From contig NZ_WLZY01000002.1 in NCBI RefSeq assembly GCF_010122465.1, positions 614,361 to 678,360 on the forward strand: 64,000 nt of DNA, written 5' to 3'. Below, one piece after another: positions 35,909 through 44,302 of the stretch (position 1 is its first letter; each line of letters starts with the position of its first letter). Below the pieces are notes generated by a model. That model had not been told where the DNA came from and made no database searches. It worked only from the letters and a program-made list of their open reading frames with translations. This DNA comes from Phytoactinopolyspora mesophila (GTDB lineage: Bacteria; Actinomycetota; Actinomycetes; Jiangellales; Jiangellaceae). The position numbers and the translations under genes are program-made.

Positions 35909-38900
35909 GTGAAGCCCGGAAGGGTCCTGGCGCGCGGTAAGTTCATTGGCGTGAACGCACGTTCTCCACGTTCCCCGAGCCGAGGTGCTGAGTTGGCCCG
36001 GGCCGGCTTCACTGACACGGAAGCGGCGATGCGTGAGTTCAGCAGACCTCCGCTCGACGCGGTCGGCGCGGATCCGGAGCTTGTCGCCATGCTGGCTCAG
36101 GTCGCTGATCCTGACCTGGCCCTGCGAGGCCTCGGAAGGCTGCTCGAAGCAGTAGGCGACGATGGCCGCCGGCAGCTACTCACGGCACTGAGCAGCCACG
36201 ACGCCCAGGCGGTGCGCGTGCTCTCGGTGCTGGGTTTCAGCGCTTCTCTAGCGGACCATCTCGTTCGCCACCCAGAACATCTGGCGGATCTCGCCGCCGA
36301 CGTCCCGCAGCACCGCCCGGACTCGGATGCGATCCGGGCGCGCATGCTGGCGGCCGTGGGCGCCGACCCGGCTGCGGCGGAGCCGGTTGCCACTGGGGAC
36401 CCGGGACAGTTTCTCACCGCGCTGCGCATCGGGTACCGGCGTGAGCTGCTGTGGCTGGCCGCCGTCGACCTTGCCGAAGGCACCGACATGCCGGTGATCG
36501 GGGCAGAGCTGGCCGACCTGGCCGCCGCCACGCTCGAAGCCGCGCTGGCGGTCGCTCGAGCCCAGCTTCCGGCCGACGCCGCTCCGTGCCGGCTGGCCAT
36601 CATCGGCATGGGCAAGTGTGGTGCGCGCGAGCTGAACTATGTGTCCGACGTCGACGTGCTGTTCATCGCCGAACCGCTCGACGACGCCTCGGACGGCGCC
36701 GCCGCCATCCGTAGTGCGACTCTCCTGGCCACGGCCGTCATGCGGGCGTGCTCGGACCGTACGGTCGAGGGCACCGTTTGGCCGGTTGACGCCGGACTAC
36801 GCCCGGAGGGACAGTCCGGGCCGCTGGTTCGCACGATGGCCAGTTACACCAGGTATTACGACGAATGGGCGAAAACCTGGGAATTTCAGGCCCTGCTCAA
36901 GGCGCGGCCGGTAGCCGGCGACCGGCGGCTGGGTGAGGACTTCATGGCGGCCATCGGCCCGATGGTGTGGCAGGCCTCGTGCCGGGACGGATTCGTCAGC
37001 GACGTCCAGGGGATGCGCCGCCGGGTGGAGAGCCACATCCGGCCGGCCGACGCGGAGCGGGAACTCAAGCTCGGGCCGGGCGGGTTGCGGGACATCGAGT
37101 TCGCGGTGCAGCTACTGCAGTTGGTGCACGGCCGCGCCGACGAGACGGTGCGCTTGGCTTCGACGCTGGAAGCCCTGGCCGCTTTGACCGGCGGCGGTTA
37201 TGTCGGCCGCGACGACGGCGCGCTGCTGGAGCAGGCGTACGTCTTCCTACGCACTCTGGAGCATCGCATCCAATTGCGAGGGCTGCGGCGCACCCACGTG
37301 GTGCCGCAGGCCGCCGAAGATCTGCGCATCCTGGCCAGATCCTTGCGGATTCGCAGCGCCGACGAGCTCACGGTCAGGTGGCAGCGTGAGACACGTGAGG
37401 TCCGCCGCCTGCACGAGAAGCTGTTCTACCGTCCGCTGCTGTCGGCGGTGGCCGATCTCCCGGCCGAAGGGGTACGGCTGAGCACCGAGGCCGCGCTCGA
37501 CCGTCTCGAGGCGCTGGGCTACACCGATCCGGCTGGTGCTATGCGCCATATCGAAGCACTGACCAAGGGCGTGTCCCGGCGTGCGGCGATCCAGCGCACC
37601 CTGCTGCCGGTCTTGCTCGCGTGGTTCGCCGACGCGCCGATGCCGGACACCGGCCTCGCGGGATTTCGCAGGGTCAGTGACGCCCTTGGCACCACACCCT
37701 GGTATCTGAGGCTGCTGCGGGACGACAACGCCGCCGCTGAGCGGATGGCCAAGGTGCTGGCTTCTGGGCGGTACGCGACCGAGATGCTGATGCGGGCGCC
37801 GGAGGCGGTGACCATGCTCAGCGGCGACGCCGAGCTCGAGCCACGGGAGCGGGCGCAGCTCGAATCGGAGGTGCGCACGGGTGTCGAGCGCCACGACGAT
37901 CCGGTCGAAGCGATCGGTGTGGTACGTGCCATGCGGCGGCGGGAGCTATTCCGCACCGCTGTCGCCGACCTGGTCGGGTTGATGCCGATCCGGCAGGTCG
38001 GCGAGTCGCTGACCGCGATAGCCGAGGCGACTCTTGCGGGGGCGCTGTCTGCCGCCGTGAAGGCGGTCGAGGCGGAACGGCGCTCGCCGTTGCCGACCCG
38101 TCTCGCCGTCATCGCCATGGGCCGCCTGGGCGGCCGGGAAATGGGGTATGCGTCCGACGCCGACGTGTTGTTCGTGCATTCCCCGCATTCAGGGGCCGAC
38201 GACGAAGAGGCGGCCGCAGCCGCGCTGGCCGTGGCCAACGAGATGCGGCGGCTGCTGGCGATCCCGTCGCCGGAGCCGGCGTTCACCGTTGACGCCGATC
38301 TGCGGCCGGAGGGCCGGCAGGGGCCGCTGGTGCGCACACTGGCGTCGTATGCCGCGTACTACGAACGCTGGGGCGAGGTGTGGGAGCGGCAAGCGCTCCT
38401 GCGCGCCAGCGGCTGTTGCGGAGATCCGGAGCTGATGCGCCGGTTCGTGGCGCTGATCGATCCGCTGCGTTGGCCGACGGCCGGTCTGACCGATGCACAA
38501 GTGCGGGAGGTACGCCGCATCAAGGCGCGGGTCGAGGCGGAACGCCTGCCTCGTGGCGCCGATCGATCCACCCACCTCAAGCTCGGCCCGGGCGGGCTGG
38601 CCGATGTGGAATGGTGCGCTCAGCTCCTGCAATTGCGCTATGCGGGCCAGGTCGAAGCGCTGCGTACCACCGCCACCCTGGACGTCTTCGACGTCGCTGC
38701 CCAGGAGGGTCTGATGCGCGACGCTGATCGTCGCGTGTTGCACGACGCATGGAGCCGGGCGTCAGCGATCCGCAACGCCACGGTGCTGGTGACCGGGCGG
38801 GCATCGGACGCCATCCCGATGGATCCGCAGACGCTGGCCGCGATCTCTCAGGTGACGGGCCACGGGCCGGGGGAGAGCGCGGTGTTTCTCGACGAGTACC

Positions 38901-38962
38901 GCCGCTCGTCCCGGCACGCGCGGGCCGTCGTGGAACGAATCTTCTACGAAGATCCGCGGTAG
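35909..38962 (+). CDS. glnE: Bifunctional glutamine synthetase adenylyltransferase/deadenylylase
   Basis: 1017 residues from a GTG with GGAG six bases upstream; a GTG at 35951 is an alternative start. GlnE modifies glutamine synthetase I by AMP transfer according to nitrogen status. Both nucleotidyltransferase domains are seen: GMGKCGARELNYVSDVDVLF from about residue 233 and AMGRLGGREMGYASDADVLF from about 736. Each is followed by a second conserved part (VDAGLRPEGQSGPLVRT; VDADLRPEGRQGPLVRT). GlnD-like helical domains lie between (LKLGPGGLRDIEFAVQLLQL). It is essential in some mycobacteria, and there it is next to glnA2. Confidence 0.96.
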   Translation: MKPGRVLARGKFIGVNARSPRSPSRGAELARAGFTDTEAAMREFSRPPLDAVGADPELVAMLAQVADPDLALRGLGRLLEAVGDDGRRQLLTALSSHDAQAVRVLSVLGFSASLADHLVRHPEHLADLAADVPQHRPDSDAIRARMLAAVGADPAAAEPVATGDPGQFLTALRIGYRRELLWLAAVDLAEGTDMPVIGAELADLAAATLEAALAVARAQLPADAAPCRLAIIGMGKCGARELNYVSDVDVLFIAEPLDDASDGAAAIRSATLLATAVMRACSDRTVEGTVWPVDAGLRPEGQSGPLVRTMASYTRYYDEWAKTWEFQALLKARPVAGDRRLGEDFMAAIGPMVWQASCRDGFVSDVQGMRRRVESHIRPADAERELKLGPGGLRDIEFAVQLLQLVHGRADETVRLASTLEALAALTGGGYVGRDDGALLEQAYVFLRTLEHRIQLRGLRRTHVVPQAAEDLRILARSLRIRSADELTVRWQRETREVRRLHEKLFYRPLLSAVADLPAEGVRLSTEAALDRLEALGYTDPAGAMRHIEALTKGVSRRAAIQRTLLPVLLAWFADAPMPDTGLAGFRRVSDALGTTPWYLRLLRDDNAAAERMAKVLASGRYATEMLMRAPEAVTMLSGDAELEPRERAQLESEVRTGVERHDDPVEAIGVVRAMRRRELFRTAVADLVGLMPIRQVGESLTAIAEATLAGALSAAVKAVEAERRSPLPTRLAVIAMGRLGGREMGYASDADVLFVHSPHSGADDEEAAAAALAVANEMRRLLAIPSPEPAFTVDADLRPEGRQGPLVRTLASYAAYYERWGEVWERQALLRASGCCGDPELMRRFVALIDPLRWPTAGLTDAQVREVRRIKARVEAERLPRGADRSTHLKLGPGGLADVEWCAQLLQLRYAGQVEALRTTATLDVFDVAAQEGLMRDADRRVLHDAWSRASAIRNATVLVTGRASDAIPMDPQTLAAISQVTGHGPGESAVFLDEYRRSSRHARAVVERIFYEDPR

Positions 38963-38977
38963 CGGCGGTAACGGGTG

Positions 38978-38983
38978 CATACT
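38978..38983 (+). promoter_or_regulatory. Candidate -10 box for a leaderless transcript
   Basis: CATACT sits exactly 6 bases before the ATG at 38990, which would place the transcription start at or next to the A of the start codon. The 13 bases GCATACTGCGAAC are kept in front of the paralogue at 52608 with one change. No ribosome site exists in either. Confidence 0.5.
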
Positions 38984-38989
38984 GCGAAC

Positions 38990-39145
38990 ATGTTGGGACT
39001 CGTACTTCTGCTACTGGCGATCTGGCTGGCGATCTCGATCATCGGTCTGGTGATCGAAGGGCTGGTCTGGTTGTTCATCATCGGCGCCGTGCTCTTCGTT
39101 CTGACATCGGTATGGGGCTGGATCAAGCGCAACAGCGGCGGATAA
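38990..39145 (+). CDS. 51-residue hydrophobic membrane peptide, copy 1
   Basis: Start MLGLVLLLLAIWLAISI, then GLVIEGLVWLFIIGAVLFVL and the end WGWIKRNSGG: two membrane spans with a basic tail. It resembles the small Lmo0937-like hydrophobic proteins. No Shine-Dalgarno is present; instead CATACT (38978-38983) lies 6 bases before the ATG, so the message may be leaderless. A second copy at 52608 differs by one residue (Leu4/Ile4), while many third codon positions differ, showing selection on the protein. The function is unknown; envelope stress is a guess. Confidence 0.8.
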   Translation: MLGLVLLLLAIWLAISIIGLVIEGLVWLFIIGAVLFVLTSVWGWIKRNSGG

Positions 39146-39154
39146 GCATCTGAT

Positions 39155-39344
39155 CGCCGGAGCATGACCCCAGGAGCAGTTGAGGCCGACGACGGCTGGC
39201 AGGCCCGCACTCCGGATGACATCGAGCGCGAGCTGCGACTCGCCCAGGTAGCGCAATGTCTCAGCGATGACGAAGTCCGCGCCCGCATCGGCGGCCCAGC
39301 CCGCTTGCGCGTCGAAGGGCCAGCCGCTCCTTCAGCCGTGTCAT
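39155..39344 (-). pseudogene. Remnant of homocysteine S-methyltransferase-family gene
   Basis: Read leftward, an ATG at 39344, 7 bases after the DmdA-like stop, begins MTRLKERLAL, the usual N-terminus of the family. The frame then breaks. In another frame the sequence continues DAQAGWAADAGADFVIAETL and RYLGESQLALDVIRSAGLPA, clearly the middle of a homocysteine (betaine-type) methyltransferase barrel, and ends after VVGLNCSWGHAP. The zinc-binding GCC motif and most of the barrel are missing. An internal deletion of about 100 codons plus a truncation is inferred. Its place in the betaine-type catabolic operon fits an original role as methyl acceptor enzyme. Confidence 0.7.
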
Positions 39345-39349
39345 GTGGC

Positions 39350-40537
39350 CTATCCCTTCGGGGTTTCTTTGCCGGGGTCGATGAAGGGCTTCGGGACGAC
39401 GAACGCGCTCGTCTCGCCCTTCGCCGAACGGACTGTCAGCTTGGTCCCGACGTCGGCGTGTGACACCGGCACAAGGGCGTACCCGATGTTCTTCTCCAGC
39501 CGTGGTGACCAGAACACCGACGACACCTGCCCGATCTGGTCGCCGGCGTCCCCGTCCACCACGAGCAGGTAGTCCTCGATGTAGCCGATGACCGGATCGC
39601 CCGTGAGCTCGATTCCCACGACCTTGCGCCCGACACCCCGGTCCGCGATCCGCCGCAAGGCGTCCTTGCCGATGAAGTCCGCGTCCTGGTCGAGGTCGAC
39701 GGTCCACTCCAGGCCGGCCTCGTACGGGTTCAGGAACTCGTAATCCGAGTAGCCGTTGTTGTCGAGCGCGATGTCCGAGCCGTAACTGAGGATGCCCGCC
39801 TCGACCCGGCGGATCTGGCACGGGCCGATCACCGCGACCCGGTGCGGCTCGCCGGCCTGCAGGATCGTGTCCCAGAGGCGTGTACCGTCCCGGCTTGCCG
39901 AGCGGAGGTAGATCTCGTAACCGACCTCGCCACTGTAGCCGGTGCGGGAGATCACCACGTCCATGCCGTCGATCTGATACTCGCGCATCCAGTAGTAGCG
40001 CAGGTCGAGGATGTCCTCGCCGATGAGGTCGGTCAGCAGCGCCTTGGAGTTGGGGCCCTGGATCTGGACCGGCGCCACGTCGGGCTCGCTGATCCGCACG
40101 TCCATGCCGGATGCGGCTGCGATGCCCTTGGCCCACAGGAGCACGTCGCCGTCCGCGACCGACAGCCAGAACTGGTTCTCGGCGAGGCGGAGCAGCACCG
40201 GATTGTTGATGATGCCGCCGTCGGTGTCGGTGTTGAGCACGAACTTGCACTGCCCGACGGCGCACGTGGTGAGGTCGCGAGGCGTCAGTAGATTGGTGAA
40301 TTCGAACGCGTCCGGACCGGTGATCTCCACCTGCCGCTCAACTCCGACGTCCCAGAGTGTGACGTCGTTGATCAGTCGCCAGTATTCGGCGATCGGGTCG
40401 TCGTAATGGCGCGGGTGATACATCCGGTTGCAGACGCTGTACGACTGCACGCCGTGCCGCCGCGAGGCATAGAAGTACGGCGACTTGCGAATGCGGGTGT
40501 ACATGTGGATCTTCGGAACGTCGTACGGGATGTGCAT
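39350..40537 (-). CDS. GcvT-fold folate-dependent demethylase, DmdA-like
   Basis: 395 residues with GGAG upstream of the ATG. The protein resembles dimethylsulfoniopropionate demethylase DmdA more than glycine-cleavage T protein: KSPYFYASRRHGVQSYSV, LINDVTLWDVGVERQVEI, PVLLRLAENQFWLSVADGDV and EPDVAPVQIQGPNS follow the DmdA pattern I recall, and the barrel end keeps RVEAGILSYGSDI. Such enzymes pass a methyl group to tetrahydrofolate. It sits 13 bases after an FAD oxidoreductase and near sarcosine oxidase genes, so the substrate may be a methylated amine (dimethylglycine) instead of DMSP. Assignment to DMSP would be premature. Confidence 0.82.
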   Translation of the reverse strand: MHIPYDVPKIHMYTRIRKSPYFYASRRHGVQSYSVCNRMYHPRHYDDPIAEYWRLINDVTLWDVGVERQVEITGPDAFEFTNLLTPRDLTTCAVGQCKFVLNTDTDGGIINNPVLLRLAENQFWLSVADGDVLLWAKGIAAASGMDVRISEPDVAPVQIQGPNSKALLTDLIGEDILDLRYYWMREYQIDGMDVVISRTGYSGEVGYEIYLRSASRDGTRLWDTILQAGEPHRVAVIGPCQIRRVEAGILSYGSDIALDNNGYSDYEFLNPYEAGLEWTVDLDQDADFIGKDALRRIADRGVGRKVVGIELTGDPVIGYIEDYLLVVDGDAGDQIGQVSSVFWSPRLEKNIGYALVPVSHADVGTKLTVRSAKGETSAFVVPKPFIDPGKETPKG

Positions 40538-40550
40538 GGTGAGGCTCCAC

Positions 40551-41864
40551 TCAGCTCCAGGGAAACGGTGAGTTGCTGACCGGGTGCTGTGCGCCGCGCT
40601 CGTAGCGGGCGAACCGGAACGGCTCCAGAAGCTCCTGTGGTGCGCCGAGCAGTTCGGCCGCCACCAGCGCTCCGACGCCGATCATCTTGTAGCCGTGGTT
40701 GGAATCGGCGATCACATAGGCGAAGTCGCCGCGCCGGTCGAACACCGGAAAACTGTCGGGTGTGAAACACCCGATGCCGCCAGAGGGTTCGTCCGAGTAC
40801 AGGTGCCGCTTCCCTTCGAAGCGGCTGTGGCAGTGGGCGAGCCCGGCGGTCCAGAGGCGAGCGAAGCCGGCCCCGGCCACGTAGGCGGCTTGATCCGGAC
40901 CGTAGGGGTCGACTGCGACCTCTTCGGCGGGCTCGTCGAGGCGGCGAGGCATGCTGCCGCCCTGGATGCCGCCGAAGTTCTGGTCGGGCTTGTAATAGAT
41001 CCCCCATGGCTGATCGGTGACGAGCGCACCGTCTTGATCACGCAACGGCGCGTCGGTGTCGAGGTGGATGACCGGTGGTGGATGCCCGTGTGTGTCGGTG
41101 AACGAATCCGGATCGACCTTGAGTGTGCCCTCCTGGACGAGCCAGTACGTCCACATCGGCACCTGGTTTGCGCTGCCGTCCGGCGTCCGGACGGTGATGG
41201 TGCTCGGCAAGCCGAGTTGCGCCCACAGATCGCGGACCCACGGCCCCGCGGCGATGACCACCTGATCACAGTGGATGGGCCCATGGTCGGTGCCGACCGT
41301 GCGGGTGTCCGGATCGATGCCGACAACCTCGACACCCGGCAGGATCCTCGCGCCCGACGCCTCGGCCTTGGCGGCCAGCCCGCGCAGCGACGCGTAGTTG
41401 TTGGCGAAACCTCCACGGTGTTCGTGTAGTACACAGCTCACGCCCTCGGCCTGCCAGTCGGGGAACATCGCCCGCATATAGGTACGGGCCTCGCGCTCGC
41501 CTTCGACGAAGGTGGAGGGGTAGCCGATCGCTCGCTGCTCGTGGAAGATCCGCCGGACGTCGGCCACCATGCCTGCGGGGCCGAGCTGCACGTAGCCGAC
41601 AGGATGGTAGGCGAAGGCTGTGGGGTCCGACTCCCAGACCGAGACCGAATGTGCCATCAGCCGGCGCATGGCCGGCTGGAAGTAGTTGTTCCGGACCACT
41701 CCACAGGCGATTCCCGAGGCCCCCGCACCGATACCGGACTTGTCCAGAACCACGACGTCCGGCACCTCACCGCGCGCATTCAGCTCGTGCGCCAGGTGCC
41801 ACGCCGTGGACAGGCCGTGCACACCGGCGCCGACGATCACGTACCTGGCCGCACGTGGAGTCAT
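40551..41864 (-). CDS. FAD-dependent oxidoreductase (dimethylglycine/sarcosine-type)
   Basis: 437 residues from the ATG at 41864 (GGAGG upstream); the open frame extends further, through the repeat array, but that part is not coding-like. The DAO-fold FAD motif VIVGAGVHGLSTAWHLA is at about residues 9-25, and the IGAGASGIACGVVRNNY region binds the flavin. The C-terminal FAD-contact segment reads GYKMIGVGALVAAELLG. It would oxidise an N-methyl group of a small amine. In the dimethylglycine oxidase of Arthrobacter an FAD domain of this kind is fused to a GcvT domain; here the two are separate neighbouring genes. Confidence 0.88.
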   Translation of the reverse strand: MTPRAARYVIVGAGVHGLSTAWHLAHELNARGEVPDVVVLDKSGIGAGASGIACGVVRNNYFQPAMRRLMAHSVSVWESDPTAFAYHPVGYVQLGPAGMVADVRRIFHEQRAIGYPSTFVEGEREARTYMRAMFPDWQAEGVSCVLHEHRGGFANNYASLRGLAAKAEASGARILPGVEVVGIDPDTRTVGTDHGPIHCDQVVIAAGPWVRDLWAQLGLPSTITVRTPDGSANQVPMWTYWLVQEGTLKVDPDSFTDTHGHPPPVIHLDTDAPLRDQDGALVTDQPWGIYYKPDQNFGGIQGGSMPRRLDEPAEEVAVDPYGPDQAAYVAGAGFARLWTAGLAHCHSRFEGKRHLYSDEPSGGIGCFTPDSFPVFDRRGDFAYVIADSNHGYKMIGVGALVAAELLGAPQELLEPFRFARYERGAQHPVSNSPFPWS

Positions 41865-41888
41865 GGCGAAAGGCCACCTCCAGACAGT

Positions 41889-41955
41889 GTTGCCATGTGG
41901 GTTGCCATGTGGGGTTGCCATGTGGGTCGCCATCTTGGCGTTGCCATTTGGGCAA
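41889..41955. promoter_or_regulatory. Five tandem GTTGCCATGTGG boxes, candidate IclR operator array
   Basis: GTTGCCATGTGG occurs at 41889, 41901 and 41914, then variants GTCGCCATCTTGG at 41926 and GTTGCCATTTGG at 41940; spacing is 12, 13, 12 and 14 bases. The last copy runs into GGCAA, making TTGCC-n5-GGCAA (41941-41955). The array lies exactly in the divergent gap between the FAD oxidoreductase and the IclR gene, so cooperative regulator binding that controls both directions is likely. Confidence 0.7.
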
Positions 41956-41995
41956 TACTGTTTCACTTTCCTGATCCGGAGGCTAGCATGGCGAT

Positions 41996-42745
41996 GTGAC
42001 CGAGACAACAGTTCGGCCGGTCGTCGTGCTCGAGCGCGCGCTGGAGATCCTGAACGTGCTGGCCGACGCCGCAACCGACCTCGGAACCAACGAGATCGCC
42101 CGGCGGGCCGGCGTCAATCCCAGCTCGGCCTCGCGGTTGCTGGCGACTCTGGCCAGGGCCGAATTGGTGCGGCGGACACCGGACAGCGGCCGCTACGCCC
42201 TTGGCCTCCGGCTCGTCGAACTCGGCAACTCGGCGCTGGCCCGGATTGACCTCCGCGACGTCGCGCGCCCCCACCTGACGGCACTCATGCAAGCCACCGG
42301 CGAGACCTCCACGCTCTCCGTTCCGGGCGAAACCACCGCAATGACACTCGACTTCGTCCAGAGTCCGTCCACCGTCCGCAGTGTCGCCGAGATCGGCCGC
42401 CCCAGCGTCCCGCACGCAACCGCCATCGGGAAGATCTATCTGAGCTACCGCGGCACGTTTCCAGACACCGAGCTGGTTGCCTGCACGCACCGGACGATCA
42501 CCGACCCGGAGGTCCTCCAGAAAACGCTGGACGAGGTCAGGGAACGCGGCTGGGCAGAAGCGCACGAAGAACGAGAACTCGGGTTGCACGCCGTCGCCGC
42601 GCCCGTGCTGGACGCAAGCGCCAGCCTGGTGGCCATTCTCGGGCTCCAAGGGCCGTCCTGGCGGTTCGACGCCCAGGCGATGCAGGCCGCGGTGCCGCAC
42701 CTGCTCGAGCACGCATCAGCCCTGTGGAGAGGGCCGGGCCGGTGA
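41996..42745 (+). CDS. IclR-family transcriptional regulator
   Basis: 249 residues from a GTG. The winged helix is at about 12-70 (VLERALEILNVLADAATDLG; TNEIARRAGVNPSSASRLLA), and the effector-binding GAF-like domain follows (GETSTLSVPGETTAMTLDFV; the ATAIGKIYLS signature). It starts the rightward operon and overlaps soxB by 4 bases (GTGA). Being translated together with soxBDAG and facing the FAD/DmdA-like operon across an operator array, it probably controls the whole methylamine or betaine degradation island, and its own expression. Confidence 0.93.
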   Translation: MTETTVRPVVVLERALEILNVLADAATDLGTNEIARRAGVNPSSASRLLATLARAELVRRTPDSGRYALGLRLVELGNSALARIDLRDVARPHLTALMQATGETSTLSVPGETTAMTLDFVQSPSTVRSVAEIGRPSVPHATAIGKIYLSYRGTFPDTELVACTHRTITDPEVLQKTLDEVRERGWAEAHEERELGLHAVAAPVLDASASLVAILGLQGPSWRFDAQAMQAAVPHLLEHASALWRGPGR

Positions 42746-44016
42746 GATCACGCAGGTCGCGTTCGAGCCCGCCCCGGTATTCCGGGTTCGGCCTGATCCG
42801 GCGCGGCCTCACCGGAACATCCTGGCCACCGGCCTGGCGCCGGTACGAGCCCCGCAGGCGATACGACGTCGTCGTCATCGGTGGCGGCGTACACGGACTA
42901 GCCACCGCCTACTACCTCGCAGCCCAGCACGGCCTCACCAATGTGGCCGTGCTCGAGCGCGGCTATCTCGGCGGCGGCGCTTCGGGGCGTAACACCGCCA
43001 TCATCCGCTCCAACTACCTCACCCCCGAAGGAGTCCGCTTCTACGACCGATCGGTGCGGCTGTACGAGTCGCTCGCCGCAGAGCTGAACTTCAACGCGAT
43101 GTTCTCGCAGCGGGGCCACCTGACCCTGGCACACTCCGATTCCGCGCTGCGGATCATGCGCTGGCGGGCCGAGGTGAACAGGCTGCAGGGTGTCGACTCG
43201 TCGGTGATCGGACGCGCGGAGATCGCCTCGCTGGTGCCGTCCCTCGACGTCACCGACCACCCCAGGTTTCCCATACTGGGCGGCCTATGGCACCCGCCCG
43301 GCGGCATCATCCGCCACGACGCGGTGGTCTGGGGCTATGCCCGAGCCGCCGACGCCCTCGGCGTCCACCTGCACCAAGACACTGAGGTCGTGGGCATCGA
43401 CGTGTCCGGGGGCCGCGTCCGCGGGGTGCGGACGAACCGCGGCCAGATCGCCGCGCCAGCCGTCGTGACCTGTACGGCCGGCTGGGCGTCTACAGTCTGT
43501 GACCTGGCCGGTATCGAGCTGCCGATCACCACGTTCCCACTACAAGCCGCCGTCACCGAGCCCGTCCGGCCGTTCCTCGACACCGTTGTCGTGTCCGGCA
43601 CGCTGCACGTGTACGTGAGCCAGAGTGACCGCGGCGAACTCGTCTTCGGCGCCGCGGTTGACCCTGTCCCCTCCTACTCGACGCGAGGATCGCTCGAGTT
43701 CACCGAAAACGTCGCGGCACACGTGCTCGAGCTCATGCCGGCGCTCGCGCAGGTGCGGATTCTGCGGCAGTGGGCCGGTCTGTGCGACATGACGCCCGAT
43801 TTCTCCCCGATCATCGGCCCCACACCTGTCGAAGGCTTCTACGTCGACGTCGGCTGGGGTACCTACGGATTCAAGGCCGGTCCAGTGGCTGGTGAGGCCA
43901 TGGCCGCTCTAGTCGCCACCGGCAAGACCCCCGAGCTCATCGAACCGTTCGACCTGGCGCGGTTCACCGACGGCCGGCTCGTCGGCGAACGCGGCGCGGC
44001 TGCTGTCGGGCATTAG
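42742..44016 (+). CDS. soxB: Sarcosine oxidase beta subunit
   Basis: 424 residues from a GTG overlapping the IclR stop. The beta subunit carries FAD and covalent FMN and oxidises sarcosine (N-methylglycine) to glycine. The FAD motif VVVIGGGVHGLATAYYLA starts near residue 43 after a SoxB-type N-terminus (GFGLIRRGLTGTSWPPAWR). The GYLGGGASGRNTAIIRSNYL segment and the C-terminal VDVGWGTYGFKAGPVAGEAM are typical of heterotetrameric SoxB. It leads the canonical order B-D-A-G. Confidence 0.95.
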   Translation: MRSRRSRSSPPRYSGFGLIRRGLTGTSWPPAWRRYEPRRRYDVVVIGGGVHGLATAYYLAAQHGLTNVAVLERGYLGGGASGRNTAIIRSNYLTPEGVRFYDRSVRLYESLAAELNFNAMFSQRGHLTLAHSDSALRIMRWRAEVNRLQGVDSSVIGRAEIASLVPSLDVTDHPRFPILGGLWHPPGGIIRHDAVVWGYARAADALGVHLHQDTEVVGIDVSGGRVRGVRTNRGQIAAPAVVTCTAGWASTVCDLAGIELPITTFPLQAAVTEPVRPFLDTVVVSGTLHVYVSQSDRGELVFGAAVDPVPSYSTRGSLEFTENVAAHVLELMPALAQVRILRQWAGLCDMTPDFSPIIGPTPVEGFYVDVGWGTYGFKAGPVAGEAMAALVATGKTPELIEPFDLARFTDGRLVGERGAAAVGH

Positions 44017-44035
44017 GAGGGCTTGTGGTTCAGTC

Positions 44036-44302
44036 ATGATCACACTTGTTTGTCCGCACTGTGGTCCAAGGGATGCCACTGAGTTCGCTTACATCGGCGA
44101 GCGGACGGCCCGGCCGGACCCGAACGACACCACGCCGCAGGAATGGCGCGGCTACCTCTACCTGCGGAGTAACCCGGCCGGGTGGGCGGACGAGCTGTGG
44201 TTGCACCGGGCGGGCTGCGGGCGGTATCTAGCGGTGCGCCGGCATCGGACGACAGGCGCGGTCGACGAGGTACGCGACGTGGGCGCTGGGGGTGAGCCCT
44301 GA
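44036..44302 (+). CDS. soxD: Sarcosine oxidase delta subunit
   Basis: 88 residues, with AGGAGGG before the ATG. The delta subunit binds zinc through the N-terminal CPHCG and later Cys/His residues (HRAGCGRYLAVRR), and the middle motif YLRSNPAGWADELWLH is the SoxD signature. It is needed for assembly of the four-subunit enzyme. It lies 19 bases after soxB, and its stop overlaps the soxA start (TGATG). Confidence 0.96.
   Translation: MITLVCPHCGPRDATEFAYIGERTARPDPNDTTPQEWRGYLYLRSNPAGWADELWLHRAGCGRYLAVRRHRTTGAVDEVRDVGAGGEP

Noticed and set aside
39164..39463. Rightward 99-codon frame after the small peptide gene
   Set aside because: It overlaps the end of the DmdA-like gene, and the opposite strand carries the methyltransferase remnant that explains the sequence.
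41889..41955. Possible CRISPR array from the short tandem repeats
   Set aside because: Units are directly abutting at 12-14 bases without spacers, and no cas genes are present; a regulator array fits better.
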